The notes under the pieces: model-generated | The model's database searches: none | Seen by the model: the letters and a program-made list of their open reading frames with translations, nothing else | Told to the model about the DNA's origin: nothing | DNA from: RBC101 sp052387735 | GTDB taxonomy: Bacteria; Gemmatimonadota; Gemmatimonadetes; Gemmatimonadales; Gemmatimonadaceae | Assembly: GCA_052387735.1 (NCBI GenBank) | Contig: JBQTIW010000046.1 | Coordinates: forward strand, 1 to 26,624 | Direction: 5' to 3' | DNA length: 26,624 bases | Translations under genes and position numbers: made by a program | In this document: positions 1 to 8,837 of the stretch, one piece after another | Layout: every line of letters starts with the position of its first letter | How positions within the stretch are numbered: the first letter of the stretch is position 1

Positions 1-1332
1 GCGAATGCGCTCCTTGGCATTGCCTGGTTAGGGACATCGCTGCTCATGTCGGTCGCGCTGGTGGCGGGGCTTGTGCAGTTGAGCCGCGCCCGCCGTCGCG
101 GGCGCCGCGTGGCATTGGCGGGGAGTACGGTGGCCATCACCACCGACCTGGGACCGGGCGTGGTGCCTTTTGGGAGGCCCGGGATCCTCGTGCCGTGTTG
201 GGCAACGGAGCTTTCCCCACGATCGGTGGAACTGCTGATCGCGCACGAAGAGGAGCACGTGCGCGCCGGCGACGCAAAACTCCTGCTGGCCGGGGTTGTG
301 GTGCTCGCTACGATGCCGTGGAATCCCGTCCTCTGGTGGAGCGTGCGACGACTGCGCACGGCGATCGAGCTCGATTGCGATGCGCGCGTGCTGCGTGGTG
401 GCCCCGCCGTGGCGGACTACGCAGAGTTGCTGCTGTCGGTAGCGGGACGGGGACACGCCCGCGCCGTGCCCGCGCTCCTTGCCTTCGCCGATTCGACTTC
501 ACAACTCCGGACGAGGATCGACGCCATGACCATCGTGCGTTCACTCACCCCCGTACGTCGCGCGGCGTTAGGCGTGCTCGCCGCTGTTGGCCTGATGGTG
601 GCCTGCGAAACCCGCATGCCGGACCCCGTGGTGCCGGTCAGCGACTATGTCCGGAAGGATGGTCGGACGGCAACGGCGGCGCTGACACGAGCACAAGAAG
701 ACTCGCTGAAGCGGAAGGTCGCCCAGGGCCTCGAGGTCGGGGAGGGCCCGCTGTTCGCATACAACTACACCACCCCTGCGGATTCCGGGCTTTCCGGTGA
801 TCCCACGAAGCCGGTGCTCATCGTCGAGGATGCGGCGGCTCGTGTCGTGTTTGCGGCTCGGCTCGATGCCGTCACCGAAAAGTTGCTGAAGAGCGTCCCC
901 GCCAGCGACATCCAGAGCGTCGAGGTGCTGAAGCGTTCCAATGTGCTCCCTCGGACAGTCATTCACATGAAACTGACGGCCGCGAGCAGCTGGCGGCCCC
1001 CCGTCGCGGGAGTCTCATCGTCGCCATCGCGCGACCGCGCACTACTCAGCCGCGCGCCCGACTCGTCGATGATCCCCAGCGCACCCGGAGGTACCGGTCT
1101 GCCGAAGATCCAACTGCGGAGCAGCAATGTCCTGCCGCCAAACGTGATCCTGCGAGATGCGAGCGGCCGGATTCTGTACGAGGGTCTCATGTCACCGGGT
1201 CAGGCGGACCACATCGGCCCGTACCGGATTGCGCGGGCCGACATTGACGAAGTCGAAGTCGTCAAGCGCGAGGGTGCAGGCACGATACACATTCGCCTGA
1301 AACCCGGCGCCGCGCCGGTGAGAGTGAAGTAG
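1..1332 (+). CDS. M56 family (BlaR1/MecR1-type) membrane metallopeptidase, 5' end missing
   Basis: The reading frame is open from the first base, so the N-terminus lies outside the window; the first internal Met is at 46. Numbering from that Met, a zinc-binding HEEEH (residues 67-71) is followed by AIELDCDA, whose Glu108 is the expected third ligand; this pair is typical of M56 integral-membrane peptidases. A hydrophobic stretch at about 76-100 and another at about 171-187 are probable membrane segments. In BlaR1/MecR1 relatives such a protein senses an extracytoplasmic signal and cleaves a BlaI-type repressor; a blaI gene may lie upstream, out of view. The C-terminal part is not a penicillin-binding sensor. 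It carries two similar stretches ending in IQSVEVLK and IDEVEVVK followed by a beta-like IHMKL/IHIRLK, reminiscent of the TonB-dependent receptor plug. Family call is firm; the signal and target are unknown. Confidence 0.88.
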   Translation, partial: ANALLGIAWLGTSLLMSVALVAGLVQLSRARRRGRRVALAGSTVAITTDLGPGVVPFGRPGILVPCWATELSPRSVELLIAHEEEHVRAGDAKLLLAGVVVLATMPWNPVLWWSVRRLRTAIELDCDARVLRGGPAVADYAELLLSVAGRGHARAVPALLAFADSTSQLRTRIDAMTIVRSLTPVRRAALGVLAAVGLMVACETRMPDPVVPVSDYVRKDGRTATAALTRAQEDSLKRKVAQGLEVGEGPLFAYNYTTPADSGLSGDPTKPVLIVEDAAARVVFAARLDAVTEKLLKSVPASDIQSVEVLKRSNVLPRTVIHMKLTAASSWRPPVAGVSSSPSRDRALLSRAPDSSMIPSAPGGTGLPKIQLRSSNVLPPNVILRDASGRILYEGLMSPGQADHIGPYRIARADIDEVEVVKREGAGTIHIRLKPGAAPVRVK

Positions 1333-1349
1333 TCGCGGCAACGCGACTA
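1330..1349. terminator. Stop-codon-spanning bidirectional hairpin
   Basis: A perfect 8-bp stem TAGTCGCG (1330-1337) / CGCGACTA (1342-1349) closes a GCAA loop. The stem contains the TAG stop of the M56 gene on the plus strand and the TAG stop of the convergent small gene on the minus strand. There is no T-run, so intrinsic termination is uncertain; it may instead protect both 3' ends. Confidence 0.55.
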
Positions 1350-1688
1350 TGCGCGCCAGAACTCCCGATCCACAATCGCTACCTCGAGCGCCAGCTCCGT
1401 CGGGCTCCTGTCATCGCGCATGATGTCGATGCGCGCCGTGTCCACTTCCGCGCCATCGGGGGCGTAGAGCGCGAGGTCCAGCGTGTCGCGTGCGCGTCGG
1501 TATCGGGCCTCTCGTTCGAGCATGTCCGGACCGAGCTCGTTTCCCGGGCGCAGCACGAAGATGGGCTCCACGAGCTCGTAGCCGAGGCCTGGTCGGAACG
1601 GTCCACGGGCGATTCGCCGGTTCGCATCGCGCGACTCGAGGTCGCTCCATCCAATCACGATGTCCTTGAGGCGCAGCGTATAGCTCAT
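1347..1688 (-). CDS. Small hypothetical protein, 113 aa
   Basis: A 113-residue cytoplasmic-looking protein with no signal peptide, membrane segment or Cys. It is rich in charged residues and alternates short beta-like stretches (YTLRLKDIVIG, YELVEPIFVL, TLDLALYAPDG, LALEVAIVD). I do not recognise the family. The ATG at 1688 lies 12 bases after the NAD synthetase stop, so it is probably the second gene of a nadE operon. No clear ribosome-binding site precedes it. Its stop pairs with the M56 stop in a hairpin. The overall low-complexity-free composition and operon position support a real gene, but no function can be assigned. Confidence 0.6.
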   Translation of the reverse strand: MSYTLRLKDIVIGWSDLESRDANRRIARGPFRPGLGYELVEPIFVLRPGNELGPDMLEREARYRRARDTLDLALYAPDGAEVDTARIDIMRDDRSPTELALEVAIVDREFWRA

Positions 1689-1700
1689 GGCCTGTGGCGA

Positions 1701-3569
1701 TCAGTAGTCTACGGGCCGGAGATACGATTCGCCGATTGCGGTGTGCGTGAGCATGGCGACGGTCGAAAGCCGACGCTTCCAGTGGGTGCCGTCGAGACGG
1801 CGCCGGACGAGCTCGACCTCCTCGGAGGCGAATCCGTGCGCGACGAGGTCCCGAGCCGAATAACCGGCCACCAGCCAGTTGAGGATCGCGTCCGCCTTGG
1901 CGTAGCTGAGCCCGAAGTCCCCCTCGTCCGTCTGACCGGACACGAGGTCCGCGGACGCCGGCTTGTCGACGATGACGTCGGGTACGCCCAGATGGCGGGC
2001 CAGCGCCCACACCTGGGTCTTGAACAAGTCGCCCAACGGGTTGATCGGCGGCGAGTCATCGGCGTGCCAGGTGAAGTACCCCAGGAGGCGCTCCGACTTA
2101 TTGCCCGTACCCAGCGGTACGCCGCCAAGCTTCGCCGACTGGTCGAAGAGTGCAATCATCCGCGTCCGAGCCATCACGTTCCCGCGGCGAGCCCCATCCG
2201 CATCGGGTTCGTGCGACAGGTAACCATCAACGGCCGACGAGATGTCGACGGTGCGCGACGGAATTCCCAGCGCATCGATTACCAGCTGAGCGTGCGCCAG
2301 GCTGTCGGGACTCGAGGTGCGATACGGCATCCGGACGCCGAGCACGCTGGCGCGACCCAAGGCGCACGCGGCCAGGTACGCGGTGACGGCGGAATCCACG
2401 CCCCCGGACAACCCGATGACCACGTGGGTCATCCCGCGCCGTTGCATCTCCTCGGCGAGAAAGCGCGTGAGCCACCGTTCGACAAGAGCGGCGTCGATCT
2501 CCAAGGTAGGGGGGCCCCCGGACGCGTCCGGCGAGAAAATGATGGGAACGGGGACAGAATGGTTAGGCGGGGAGCCCGACCTGTGCGCAAGTTCGAAAGC
2601 GGGGGGGGCCCCCCGCGTCGTTTCGGGGTGAACCTCGCGGTCGAAGGAGAGGGCTCCCCGACCCACGCCACCCTGCTCGGCCACGTCCAGACAGCGGCGC
2701 AGATGTGGAAGCGCCGTTCGCAAATCTGCCAAGAGCGGCGTGTCAGCGCGTGCGCGCCCCACGTCTCCAAAGTCCACGCGTGTGACCAGGACGGCCTCCT
2801 CCCACAACGGGCCGCGCACCCGAACGTCTCCTCGCGGCCCGAACACGCACGAGCCCCCAGGGAACGCTTTGCCGCCTTCGCTCCCCACAAGGTTGGCGAA
2901 CGACACAAACACCCCATGCTCCTCGGCGATCTCGCGAATCAACCGTTCCCACCGCGACACACTGCCTGGGCCTGGGACCTCGTCGTGTCTCGGATGAATG
3001 CCTCGCGCCGGGGCCGCCGATGACACGAAAATCAGATCGGCATCATCGAGCGCGACGATCGTGCCGGAGAGCGAATGCCACGCATCCTCGCAGACCAGCA
3101 GTGCGGCGCGACCCCATGGTGTGTCGAAGGCACGAAAGTCGTGCCCGCGCTCCACAAAGCGCTCCTCGTCGAACAGGCCGTACGTGGGCAGGAACGCTTT
3201 CCGATGCACATGCAGGACCTGCGGCGCGCCGTCGCCGAGACGCAGGTACGCCGCGCTATTGTGCAGCGTCTCCCGCCAGCGCTCGTAGAACCCGACGACG
3301 ACATCGATCGGGCGGCCACCGTCACGGCTCTGGCTGCGATACGCGTTGTCGAGGTCGTCAGCCAGGGTTCCCGTGGTTACCGCGACCTCCCGCGCGCCCC
3401 CCTCGACGAAATAGCCGGATAACACGGTTTCGGCGAAATGCACCACCTGGGGACGGGGGTCGGAGGCACTGACATGGGCCAGGACGGCCCCCACACGCGC
3501 CACGTTGACGCTGTACTCCCCCTTGCGAGGGCGGACCTGCGCGACGGCCAGAGTGATCGGGCGGGGCAT
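1701..3569 (-). CDS. nadE: Glutamine-dependent NAD+ synthetase
   Basis: Makes NAD+ from nicotinic acid adenine dinucleotide, ATP and glutamine, the last step of NAD biosynthesis. The N-terminal half is a nitrilase-fold amidase with the Glu-Lys-Cys triad visible as E47 (HFAETVLSGYF), K124 (HRKAFLPTYGLF) and C160 (LLVCEDAW). The C-terminal half is the ATP-pyrophosphatase synthetase domain, with SGGVDS at 388-393, GTGNKSERLLGYFT, and the DKPASADL..GQTDEGDFGLSY region near the end. I chose the ATG at 3569 (622 aa); a GTG nine codons upstream (3596) is open, but the conserved nitrilase start (ITLAVAQ) lies right after this ATG. The linker (about 318-357) contains two GC-only palindromes. Length is a little above the 540-580 aa usual for Gram-negative two-domain enzymes, owing to the linker. 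Confidence 0.95.
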   Translation of the reverse strand: MPRPITLAVAQVRPRKGEYSVNVARVGAVLAHVSASDPRPQVVHFAETVLSGYFVEGGAREVAVTTGTLADDLDNAYRSQSRDGGRPIDVVVGFYERWRETLHNSAAYLRLGDGAPQVLHVHRKAFLPTYGLFDEERFVERGHDFRAFDTPWGRAALLVCEDAWHSLSGTIVALDDADLIFVSSAAPARGIHPRHDEVPGPGSVSRWERLIREIAEEHGVFVSFANLVGSEGGKAFPGGSCVFGPRGDVRVRGPLWEEAVLVTRVDFGDVGRARADTPLLADLRTALPHLRRCLDVAEQGGVGRGALSFDREVHPETTRGAPPAFELAHRSGSPPNHSVPVPIIFSPDASGGPPTLEIDAALVERWLTRFLAEEMQRRGMTHVVIGLSGGVDSAVTAYLAACALGRASVLGVRMPYRTSSPDSLAHAQLVIDALGIPSRTVDISSAVDGYLSHEPDADGARRGNVMARTRMIALFDQSAKLGGVPLGTGNKSERLLGYFTWHADDSPPINPLGDLFKTQVWALARHLGVPDVIVDKPASADLVSGQTDEGDFGLSYAKADAILNWLVAGYSARDLVAHGFASEEVELVRRRLDGTHWKRRLSTVAMLTHTAIGESYLRPVDY

Positions 3570-3688
3570 GGCACAAAACTGACGCCGGCGGAGCACCCCA
3601 GCAACGGTCGAGGTCGAACTCCGAACGCCGCATGGTGGTATTACTGCGAGTGATACATTCCCCTGCCAGTTCCTGACCGAGGCATCCC

Positions 3689-5746
3689 TTGCAGTTTTCG
3701 TTAGGCGCGTGCAGGGCCCGTGTGGTGCGCTTCCGGCGCATCGTCACCTGCGTCGGTGCGGTCATCGCGCTCATCGGCACGCAGGGGAGTGCACAGACCC
3801 CGGACAAACAGGGCGGGGGTGAGCCCTGGCGAATCGTCGCTCCGCTGCAATCCTCGGTTGTTCTGGCTCGCGACGGATCGGTGATTGGCGAGATCGGACG
3901 CCAGTGGCGCACCGTGGTCGCGCTCAAGACCCTCCCGAAGTACGTACCACAGGCCTTCATCGCGGTCGAGGATCAGCGGTTCTACCAGCACGATGGGGTG
4001 GACCTGATCGGCATCGCGGGGGCCCTCAAGGACGCGATGCGCGGACGCGTGCGGGGCGCCAGCACCATCACGCAGCTGCTGGTGGGGAACATGCATCCGG
4101 ACATCATCGACCGGACCGACCGCAGCCCGATGCGCAAGCTTCGCGAGCAGCAGGCGGCGCGCGAGATGGAACGGCACTACACCAAGGACGAGATTCTCGA
4201 GGCGTTCCTCAACCAGATCCATTTCGGGCGACGCTACTACGGCATCGAGAGCGCCGCGCGCCACTACTTCGGAAAGCCGGCCGCCAGGATCACGCTGGCC
4301 GAAGCCGCGTCGCTGGCGGCGATGCCGAAGGGTCCTTCGCTCTACGACCCGGTGAAGTACCCCGAGCGCAACAAGCAGCGTCGGAACACCGTGCTCGCGC
4401 TCATGGCGCAGCAGGGCTACATCACCGCAGCGCAAGCCGAAGCGGCCCGTGCCGAACCTGTCACCACGGCACCCGCCGAGGGCTTCACCGCGCCCGCCCC
4501 ATACTTTGTCGACGTGGTTCGCGTGCAGGCACAGCGCGCCGGGATCGACATCAATGAGACGCCGCACCGCGTGTACACCACACTGGATCCCGCGCTGCAG
4601 CGTGGGGCCCTCGAGGCGCTGACCGAGGGAACGGCGGAACTGGAGGCGCGCGAGGGCTACCGACATCCCAGGCACACGGCCACCGCGGGCAAGGACGTCA
4701 ACTACCTGCAGGGGGCGGTCGTCGCCATGGACCCGTTTACGGGGGATGTGCGCGCCCTCGTGGGGGGGCGCGATTACGCGCAGTCGCCATTCAATCGCGC
4801 GGTGAATGGGATGCGACAACCGGGCTCCGCATTCAAGCCGGTGGTGTACGCAACCGCGGTGGCCGAAAGCCTCGCCGCCAACGCCCTCGTCGCCGACACC
4901 GCGGTCGCGTACCCGATGCCCAATCGCACGGTATACCGGCCGCGCAATTCGGACGGCGACTTCCTCGGGACGATGACGCTCCGCGACGCGCTCGCGCGCT
5001 CGCGGAATCCGGTCGCCGTGCAACTGGCCGAGCGGTTCGGGATGGACTCGATCATCGCCATGGCCCGTTCGCTAGGCATCACCTCACCGATCGCTCCGTA
5101 CCCGTCGAGCGCCATCGGGGCGTCGGTCGTCCAGCCGCTCGATCTCGTGGCCGCATATGCGGTGTTCGCCAACCTGGGGGCGCGGGTCGAGGCACGATTC
5201 ATCACTCGCATCGAGGATACGAGCGGGAAGGTCGTCTGGCAGAACCGCCTCGTGGTGCCGGCGCAGGCCCTTGATCCGCGAGTCGCCTTCATCGTGCGGG
5301 ACATGATGCGCGACGTCGTCGAGCGCGGGACCGCCACGGCGATCCGGCGCTATATCCCCTCATCGCTCCCGGTCGCCGGCAAGACGGGAACGACGGACGA
5401 CAATACCGACGTCTGGTTCGTCGGGATGACGCCCGATCTCGTCGCCGGCGTGTGGCTCGGCTTTGACAACCCCCGAACCATCACGCCAGGAGCGGCCGGC
5501 GGCACACTCGCCGCGCCGATTTTTGGGCGAATGGTACAGATCGCGGCCGCGTCGCGGAGCGCACCTCCATGGCTCCCCCCGCCGGGCCTCGTGGTCGCCG
5601 AACTGGATCGCGCCACGGGTGCACTGGCGACGGACGCCACACCGCTCGATCGTCGCTACACGGAGTATTTCCTCGACGGCACCGAACCGGCGGAGCTCCG
5701 CATGAACGTGTGGCGCATTCTCAAGGGAGGCGTGGTCGTCTTCTGA
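3689..5746 (+). CDS. Class A penicillin-binding protein (PBP1A-type transglycosylase/transpeptidase)
   Basis: Polymerises lipid II and cross-links the peptides in the periplasm. An N-terminal membrane anchor or signal lies at about 16-35. The GT51 domain shows catalytic E94 in AVEDQRFYQHDGVD, then GASTITQ (122-129) and the EILEAFLNQIHFGRRYYGI block; the usual Gln after STITQ is Leu here. The transpeptidase domain has SAFK (S380, K383), SRN (438-440) and KTGT (565-568), so both active sites look intact. At 685 aa it is compact, without the extra OB domain of E. coli PBP1A. The start is TTG at 3689: an in-frame TGA lies at 3674, and GAGG (3679-3682) sits six bases upstream of the TTG. A weak -10-like TACATT is at 3654-3659. 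It ends 11 bases from the convergent permease. Confidence 0.95.
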   Translation: MQFSLGACRARVVRFRRIVTCVGAVIALIGTQGSAQTPDKQGGGEPWRIVAPLQSSVVLARDGSVIGEIGRQWRTVVALKTLPKYVPQAFIAVEDQRFYQHDGVDLIGIAGALKDAMRGRVRGASTITQLLVGNMHPDIIDRTDRSPMRKLREQQAAREMERHYTKDEILEAFLNQIHFGRRYYGIESAARHYFGKPAARITLAEAASLAAMPKGPSLYDPVKYPERNKQRRNTVLALMAQQGYITAAQAEAARAEPVTTAPAEGFTAPAPYFVDVVRVQAQRAGIDINETPHRVYTTLDPALQRGALEALTEGTAELEAREGYRHPRHTATAGKDVNYLQGAVVAMDPFTGDVRALVGGRDYAQSPFNRAVNGMRQPGSAFKPVVYATAVAESLAANALVADTAVAYPMPNRTVYRPRNSDGDFLGTMTLRDALARSRNPVAVQLAERFGMDSIIAMARSLGITSPIAPYPSSAIGASVVQPLDLVAAYAVFANLGARVEARFITRIEDTSGKVVWQNRLVVPAQALDPRVAFIVRDMMRDVVERGTATAIRRYIPSSLPVAGKTGTTDDNTDVWFVGMTPDLVAGVWLGFDNPRTITPGAAGGTLAAPIFGRMVQIAAASRSAPPWLPPPGLVVAELDRATGALATDATPLDRRYTEYFLDGTEPAELRMNVWRILKGGVVVF

Positions 5747-5757
5747 TCGCTGGCCGG

Positions 5758-6984
5758 CTATTCGTGCCGAATCGCGTCGATGGGACTGAGCTGCGCGGCC
5801 CGATGCGCCGGGTAGGTGCCGAACAGCAGACCGATCATCAGGCTAGCAATCGCCGCAGCAAGGACCGACCCCCAGGTGAATGAGGCCCGGACGAACCCCG
5901 CCGTTGCAACGCTTCGAATCGCCGCCGTGATTGCGAATGCACCGCCGAGCCCAAGCACGATCCCAAGCACACTGCCGAATCCCGAGATCGCGACCGATTC
6001 GGCAAGGAACTGCAGGCGGATGTCGCGACGCGTTGCACCAGTGGCGCGTCGGATGCCGATTTCACGCGTGCGTTCCGACACCGACGCGAGCAGCACGTTC
6101 ATGATGCCGATTCCGCCGACCAGGAGCGAGATCCCGGTGATCGCGCCCATGAGGAGCTTGAAGATCAGGATCCCCTGCGCCAGCTGGTCGGCTCGCGCAC
6201 GATAGGTGGCCACCTCGAAATACGTGCGCCACGACGGCGACCGTAGGCCAAGGACGCGTTCGATGCCCGCCTGGACCGGCGCGACATCTTCGATGCGGTT
6301 GGCCTGCACGATCATCTCGGGCAACACCCGGCCCCGACGCGCGGACTGTACCGCGGTGCGGTATGGCACGAGCACCGCTGACACAGGCGCTCCTTTCTGC
6401 TCGGCCAGCACGCCGACCACTTCCAGGGTGTCTTCACGAATGACCACGTGGCGCCCCAGCATCGCCGATGCATTTCCGTTTGCGTCGAGCCGGCGCGCGA
6501 CCGCGTACGCGAGCACCGCGGCGCCGCCTGACGAGTCGGCGGGTGCGAGGACGCGGCCAGCCGCGAGCTCGGCCGGAAGCTCGTCGACACCGCGTGTGCC
6601 GCGCACCATCGCCATGCGACGCAAATCGCTTCCGACAGCCCGCACCTCGAGCCGCGCTTGCACCGTGAGGGCGAATGTGGCCACACCAGGCAGCGCCGCG
6701 ATGGCTTCGGCATCTCTGGCCTCGATCGCCAGCGTGTCAGCGAGTGGAAAGACATCGCCATCGACTGCCTCGCCGGTCCGCGACCTGACTGCGATCGACT
6801 GGAGGTTGCTGGTGGACAGCACCTGCTCACGGGCCGTGCGTTCCATCCCGTCGCCTAACGAAAGTACCGCCACGAGCGCGGCGACCCCGATGATCACGCC
6901 GACCGTGGAAAGGGCCGTCCGGAGCGGATTGACGCGGAGGGCTTCCGTTCCGACCCGGAGGGCCGTGCGTGGGACGTGAAGCAT
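5758..6984 (-). CDS. MacB/FtsX-type ABC transporter permease
   Basis: Inner-membrane permease of the type VII ABC superfamily (MacB, LolC/E), which couples ATP hydrolysis in the cytoplasm to mechanical work in the periplasm. One membrane helix is near the N-terminus (about 25-44), followed by a large periplasmic domain (about 45-270), then three helices at about 273-300, 328-353 and 369-390. The hallmark block GGIGIMNVLLASVSERTREIGIRRATGA and the terminal YPAHRAAQLSPIDAIRHE are both present. No ATP-binding partner is encoded in view; the neighbours are in opposite orientation, so the ATPase is elsewhere or upstream genes are unlinked. Substrate (macrolide, lipoprotein, peptide) cannot be told from sequence. 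Confidence 0.93.
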   Translation of the reverse strand: MLHVPRTALRVGTEALRVNPLRTALSTVGVIIGVAALVAVLSLGDGMERTAREQVLSTSNLQSIAVRSRTGEAVDGDVFPLADTLAIEARDAEAIAALPGVATFALTVQARLEVRAVGSDLRRMAMVRGTRGVDELPAELAAGRVLAPADSSGGAAVLAYAVARRLDANGNASAMLGRHVVIREDTLEVVGVLAEQKGAPVSAVLVPYRTAVQSARRGRVLPEMIVQANRIEDVAPVQAGIERVLGLRSPSWRTYFEVATYRARADQLAQGILIFKLLMGAITGISLLVGGIGIMNVLLASVSERTREIGIRRATGATRRDIRLQFLAESVAISGFGSVLGIVLGLGGAFAITAAIRSVATAGFVRASFTWGSVLAAAIASLMIGLLFGTYPAHRAAQLSPIDAIRHE

Positions 6985-7128
6985 CGAGGCGACGTTCTGG
7001 TGGCGAAGGGTGTGCTCCCCGGATACGGGTCCATCACGTGCGGGGTTTCCGCGAACCTGCTGCTGCGGAAGGCGGAAGGAGCTAGGTTGATCTCGTGGCA
7101 GGCCAGAGCATTTGAGACACCGGAGTTT

Positions 7129-8628
7129 ATGCGCCGCAGGCAGGGAACCGGACTGCTGATCGCACTGGTCGCAGCCGCGTGCCAGGACACGACGTCGCCA
7201 TCGACGACGCCGGCTGCTGTGCGCCCAGCCTCATCGGCGAGCGTGAGCGCGACTGTTGGAACCCCGCTGCTGTCCCCGCCAGCCTTCACGGTAACGAATG
7301 AAAGGGGTGTGGCCCTGGCGGACGTGCCTGTGACGGTGCGGGTGACCGAGGGTGGTGGGTCGTTGTCCGACGCACCGACACGAACGCTCCAGGGGGCCAC
7401 ATCCGTCGGGAGATGGACGCTCGGCACGCGCGCCGGGCGCAATGCACTCGAGGTCCAGGTGTCGGGCCTCGCCCCGCTGCTGATCGTTGCCACCGGCATC
7501 CCGGGTGCCCCGGCGAGCCTTTCGGCCGTTTCCGGCGATAACCAGCGCGGTCTTGCCGGAGCGGAGCTGCTGCTGCCACTCGTCCTGCAGGTCAGCGATC
7601 AGTTCGGCAACGGTGTGCCGAACCTGGACGTCTCACTCACAGCGGAAACACCAGGGTCGTCGCTCTTTCCGGTCCAGCTTTCCACCGGTCCCGACGGGCG
7701 CTCCCAAGCCGTGGCGTGGCGCCTTTCGACGCGCAAGCGGACCAACTCTGCCCGCGCGACGGTGACGACCACCCCTTCGCTGACGACGTCGCTGCGCGCC
7801 GAGTACCTGTCCGACTACAACATCGACCTGCGCTTCGTCGGCCCCCCGAGTGCCGAACTGCAACGGATTTTCTCCGACGTGGTGGAGCGGGTTGGGGCTG
7901 TCCTGATCGGCGATGTGGTGGACGTACCGCTCTTTGGGTTTGACGCAACGCGCTGCGGCGGACCGGTGACGCCGCTCACCGAGCAGGTGGACGACGTCAT
8001 CATCTACGTCGTGGTGAGCGATATCGACGGACCGGGGAAAGTTCTCGGAGCGGCTGGTCCCTGCCTGACGCGAACGACAACACGCCACACCGCCATCGGC
8101 TTCATGCAGTTTGATGCGGCCGACGTGCAGAACCTGATCAGCGGCGGCCGGTTCGAGGCCATCGTCCTGCACGAGATGCTGCACGTCATCGGCATTGGCA
8201 CGTTGTGGCGCAGCCGCTCGCTGCTCGATGGGAGTGGCACCTCGGACCCGCGTTTCACCGGCATTCGCGCCACGAGTCACTGCGTGACACTCGGCTTTTC
8301 GACGTCGTGCGGTGTTGGGAGCGTTCCCGCGGAGAACACCGGTGGGAGTGGCACGATCGAGGTGCACTGGCGCGAGTCGGTGTTCGACGCCGAGCTCATG
8401 ACCGGCTTCGCCGAGTCCACGGCCAACATGCCCTTGAGCGCGATGAGCATCGCGAGTCTGGAAGATGTCGGCTACGTCGTGAATGTCGCGGCGGCGGATC
8501 CCTTCTCTCCGCCCCTCGCGGCGCGATTTGGCTTCCCGCGAGCGGCGCCTGACGACGGATACGACAGGGTTTTGATGCCGATTGCGGAGGTCAGCCCGGC
8601 GGGGTGGATTCGCCAGTCGCGACAATAG
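7129..8628 (+). CDS. Leishmanolysin-like (M8-type) zinc metallopeptidase, probable lipoprotein
   Basis: Probably an envelope-anchored or secreted protease. I start at ATG 7129 because it gives a short basic head, hydrophobic core and lipobox-like VAAAC (Cys18); the frame is open to an earlier ATG at 6976, but those 51 residues look non-coding. Residues about 40-270 are beta-rich and contain Ig-like repeats (for example LPLVLQVSDQFGNGVPNLDVSL). The catalytic domain has HEMLH (348-352) followed by VIGIGTLW, a downstream His at 413 (VHWRESVF) and a Met-turn candidate ELMTGF (422-427), then PLSAMSIASLEDVGYVVN; this order matches bacterial leishmanolysin-like proteins. GGAG at 7122-7125 is only three bases from the ATG. 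The substrate is unknown. Confidence 0.85.
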   Translation: MRRRQGTGLLIALVAAACQDTTSPSTTPAAVRPASSASVSATVGTPLLSPPAFTVTNERGVALADVPVTVRVTEGGGSLSDAPTRTLQGATSVGRWTLGTRAGRNALEVQVSGLAPLLIVATGIPGAPASLSAVSGDNQRGLAGAELLLPLVLQVSDQFGNGVPNLDVSLTAETPGSSLFPVQLSTGPDGRSQAVAWRLSTRKRTNSARATVTTTPSLTTSLRAEYLSDYNIDLRFVGPPSAELQRIFSDVVERVGAVLIGDVVDVPLFGFDATRCGGPVTPLTEQVDDVIIYVVVSDIDGPGKVLGAAGPCLTRTTTRHTAIGFMQFDAADVQNLISGGRFEAIVLHEMLHVIGIGTLWRSRSLLDGSGTSDPRFTGIRATSHCVTLGFSTSCGVGSVPAENTGGSGTIEVHWRESVFDAELMTGFAESTANMPLSAMSIASLEDVGYVVNVAAADPFSPPLAARFGFPRAAPDDGYDRVLMPIAEVSPAGWIRQSRQ

Positions 8629-8635
8629 GCGCTGG

Positions 8636-8832
8636 GGCTGGTTGGTGCGTGCCGATGACTGCAGGCCGGAACTGCGTGCGGGCGCTTCGTGCTGGCGCTT
8701 GAACGGAAAGGGCCGACTGCGTTGGGTCCTTCCACGCAGTCAGCCCCGATCGTCTGCTCCAGCGGGCAGCCATCAGCACACCGCCACCAGTCCCGGTCCC
8801 AGCGTGCAGTCATCGGCACGCAGCAACCAGCC
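8636..8832. repeat. 197-bp element bounded by 28-bp inverted repeats, with nested hairpin
   Basis: The left arm 8636-8663 and the reverse complement of the right arm 8805-8832 match at 27 of 28 positions. Inside, GGCCGACTGCGT (8711-8722) pairs with ACGCAGTCAGCC (8734-8745) at 11 of 12 positions, and a third degenerate copy of the arm lies inverted at about 8766-8795. The element exactly fills the gap between the convergent peptidase and lon genes. It encodes nothing convincing. It could be a MITE-like or REP-like repeat, or a very large bidirectional terminator. Confidence 0.75.
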
Positions 8833-8837
8833 GTCCG

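Noticed and set aside
1743..3023. 426-codon open frame on the plus strand opposite nadE
   Set aside because: It lies antisense to clear catalytic domains, its product is Arg/His/Gly-rich without motifs, and long antisense frames are common at this G+C.
3701..5023. 440-codon minus-strand frame opposite the penicillin-binding protein
   Set aside because: Antisense shadow of a gene with intact active-site motifs; composition is Arg/His-rich and unlike a protein.
5755..5769. CGGC/GCCG hairpin between the penicillin-binding protein and permease
   Set aside because: Only four base pairs; not distinguishable from chance at this G+C.
6976..7128. Longer N-terminus for the M8-like peptidase from ATG 6976
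   Set aside because: It would bury the signal peptide 50 residues inside the protein; the ATG at 7129 gives a normal lipoprotein signal.
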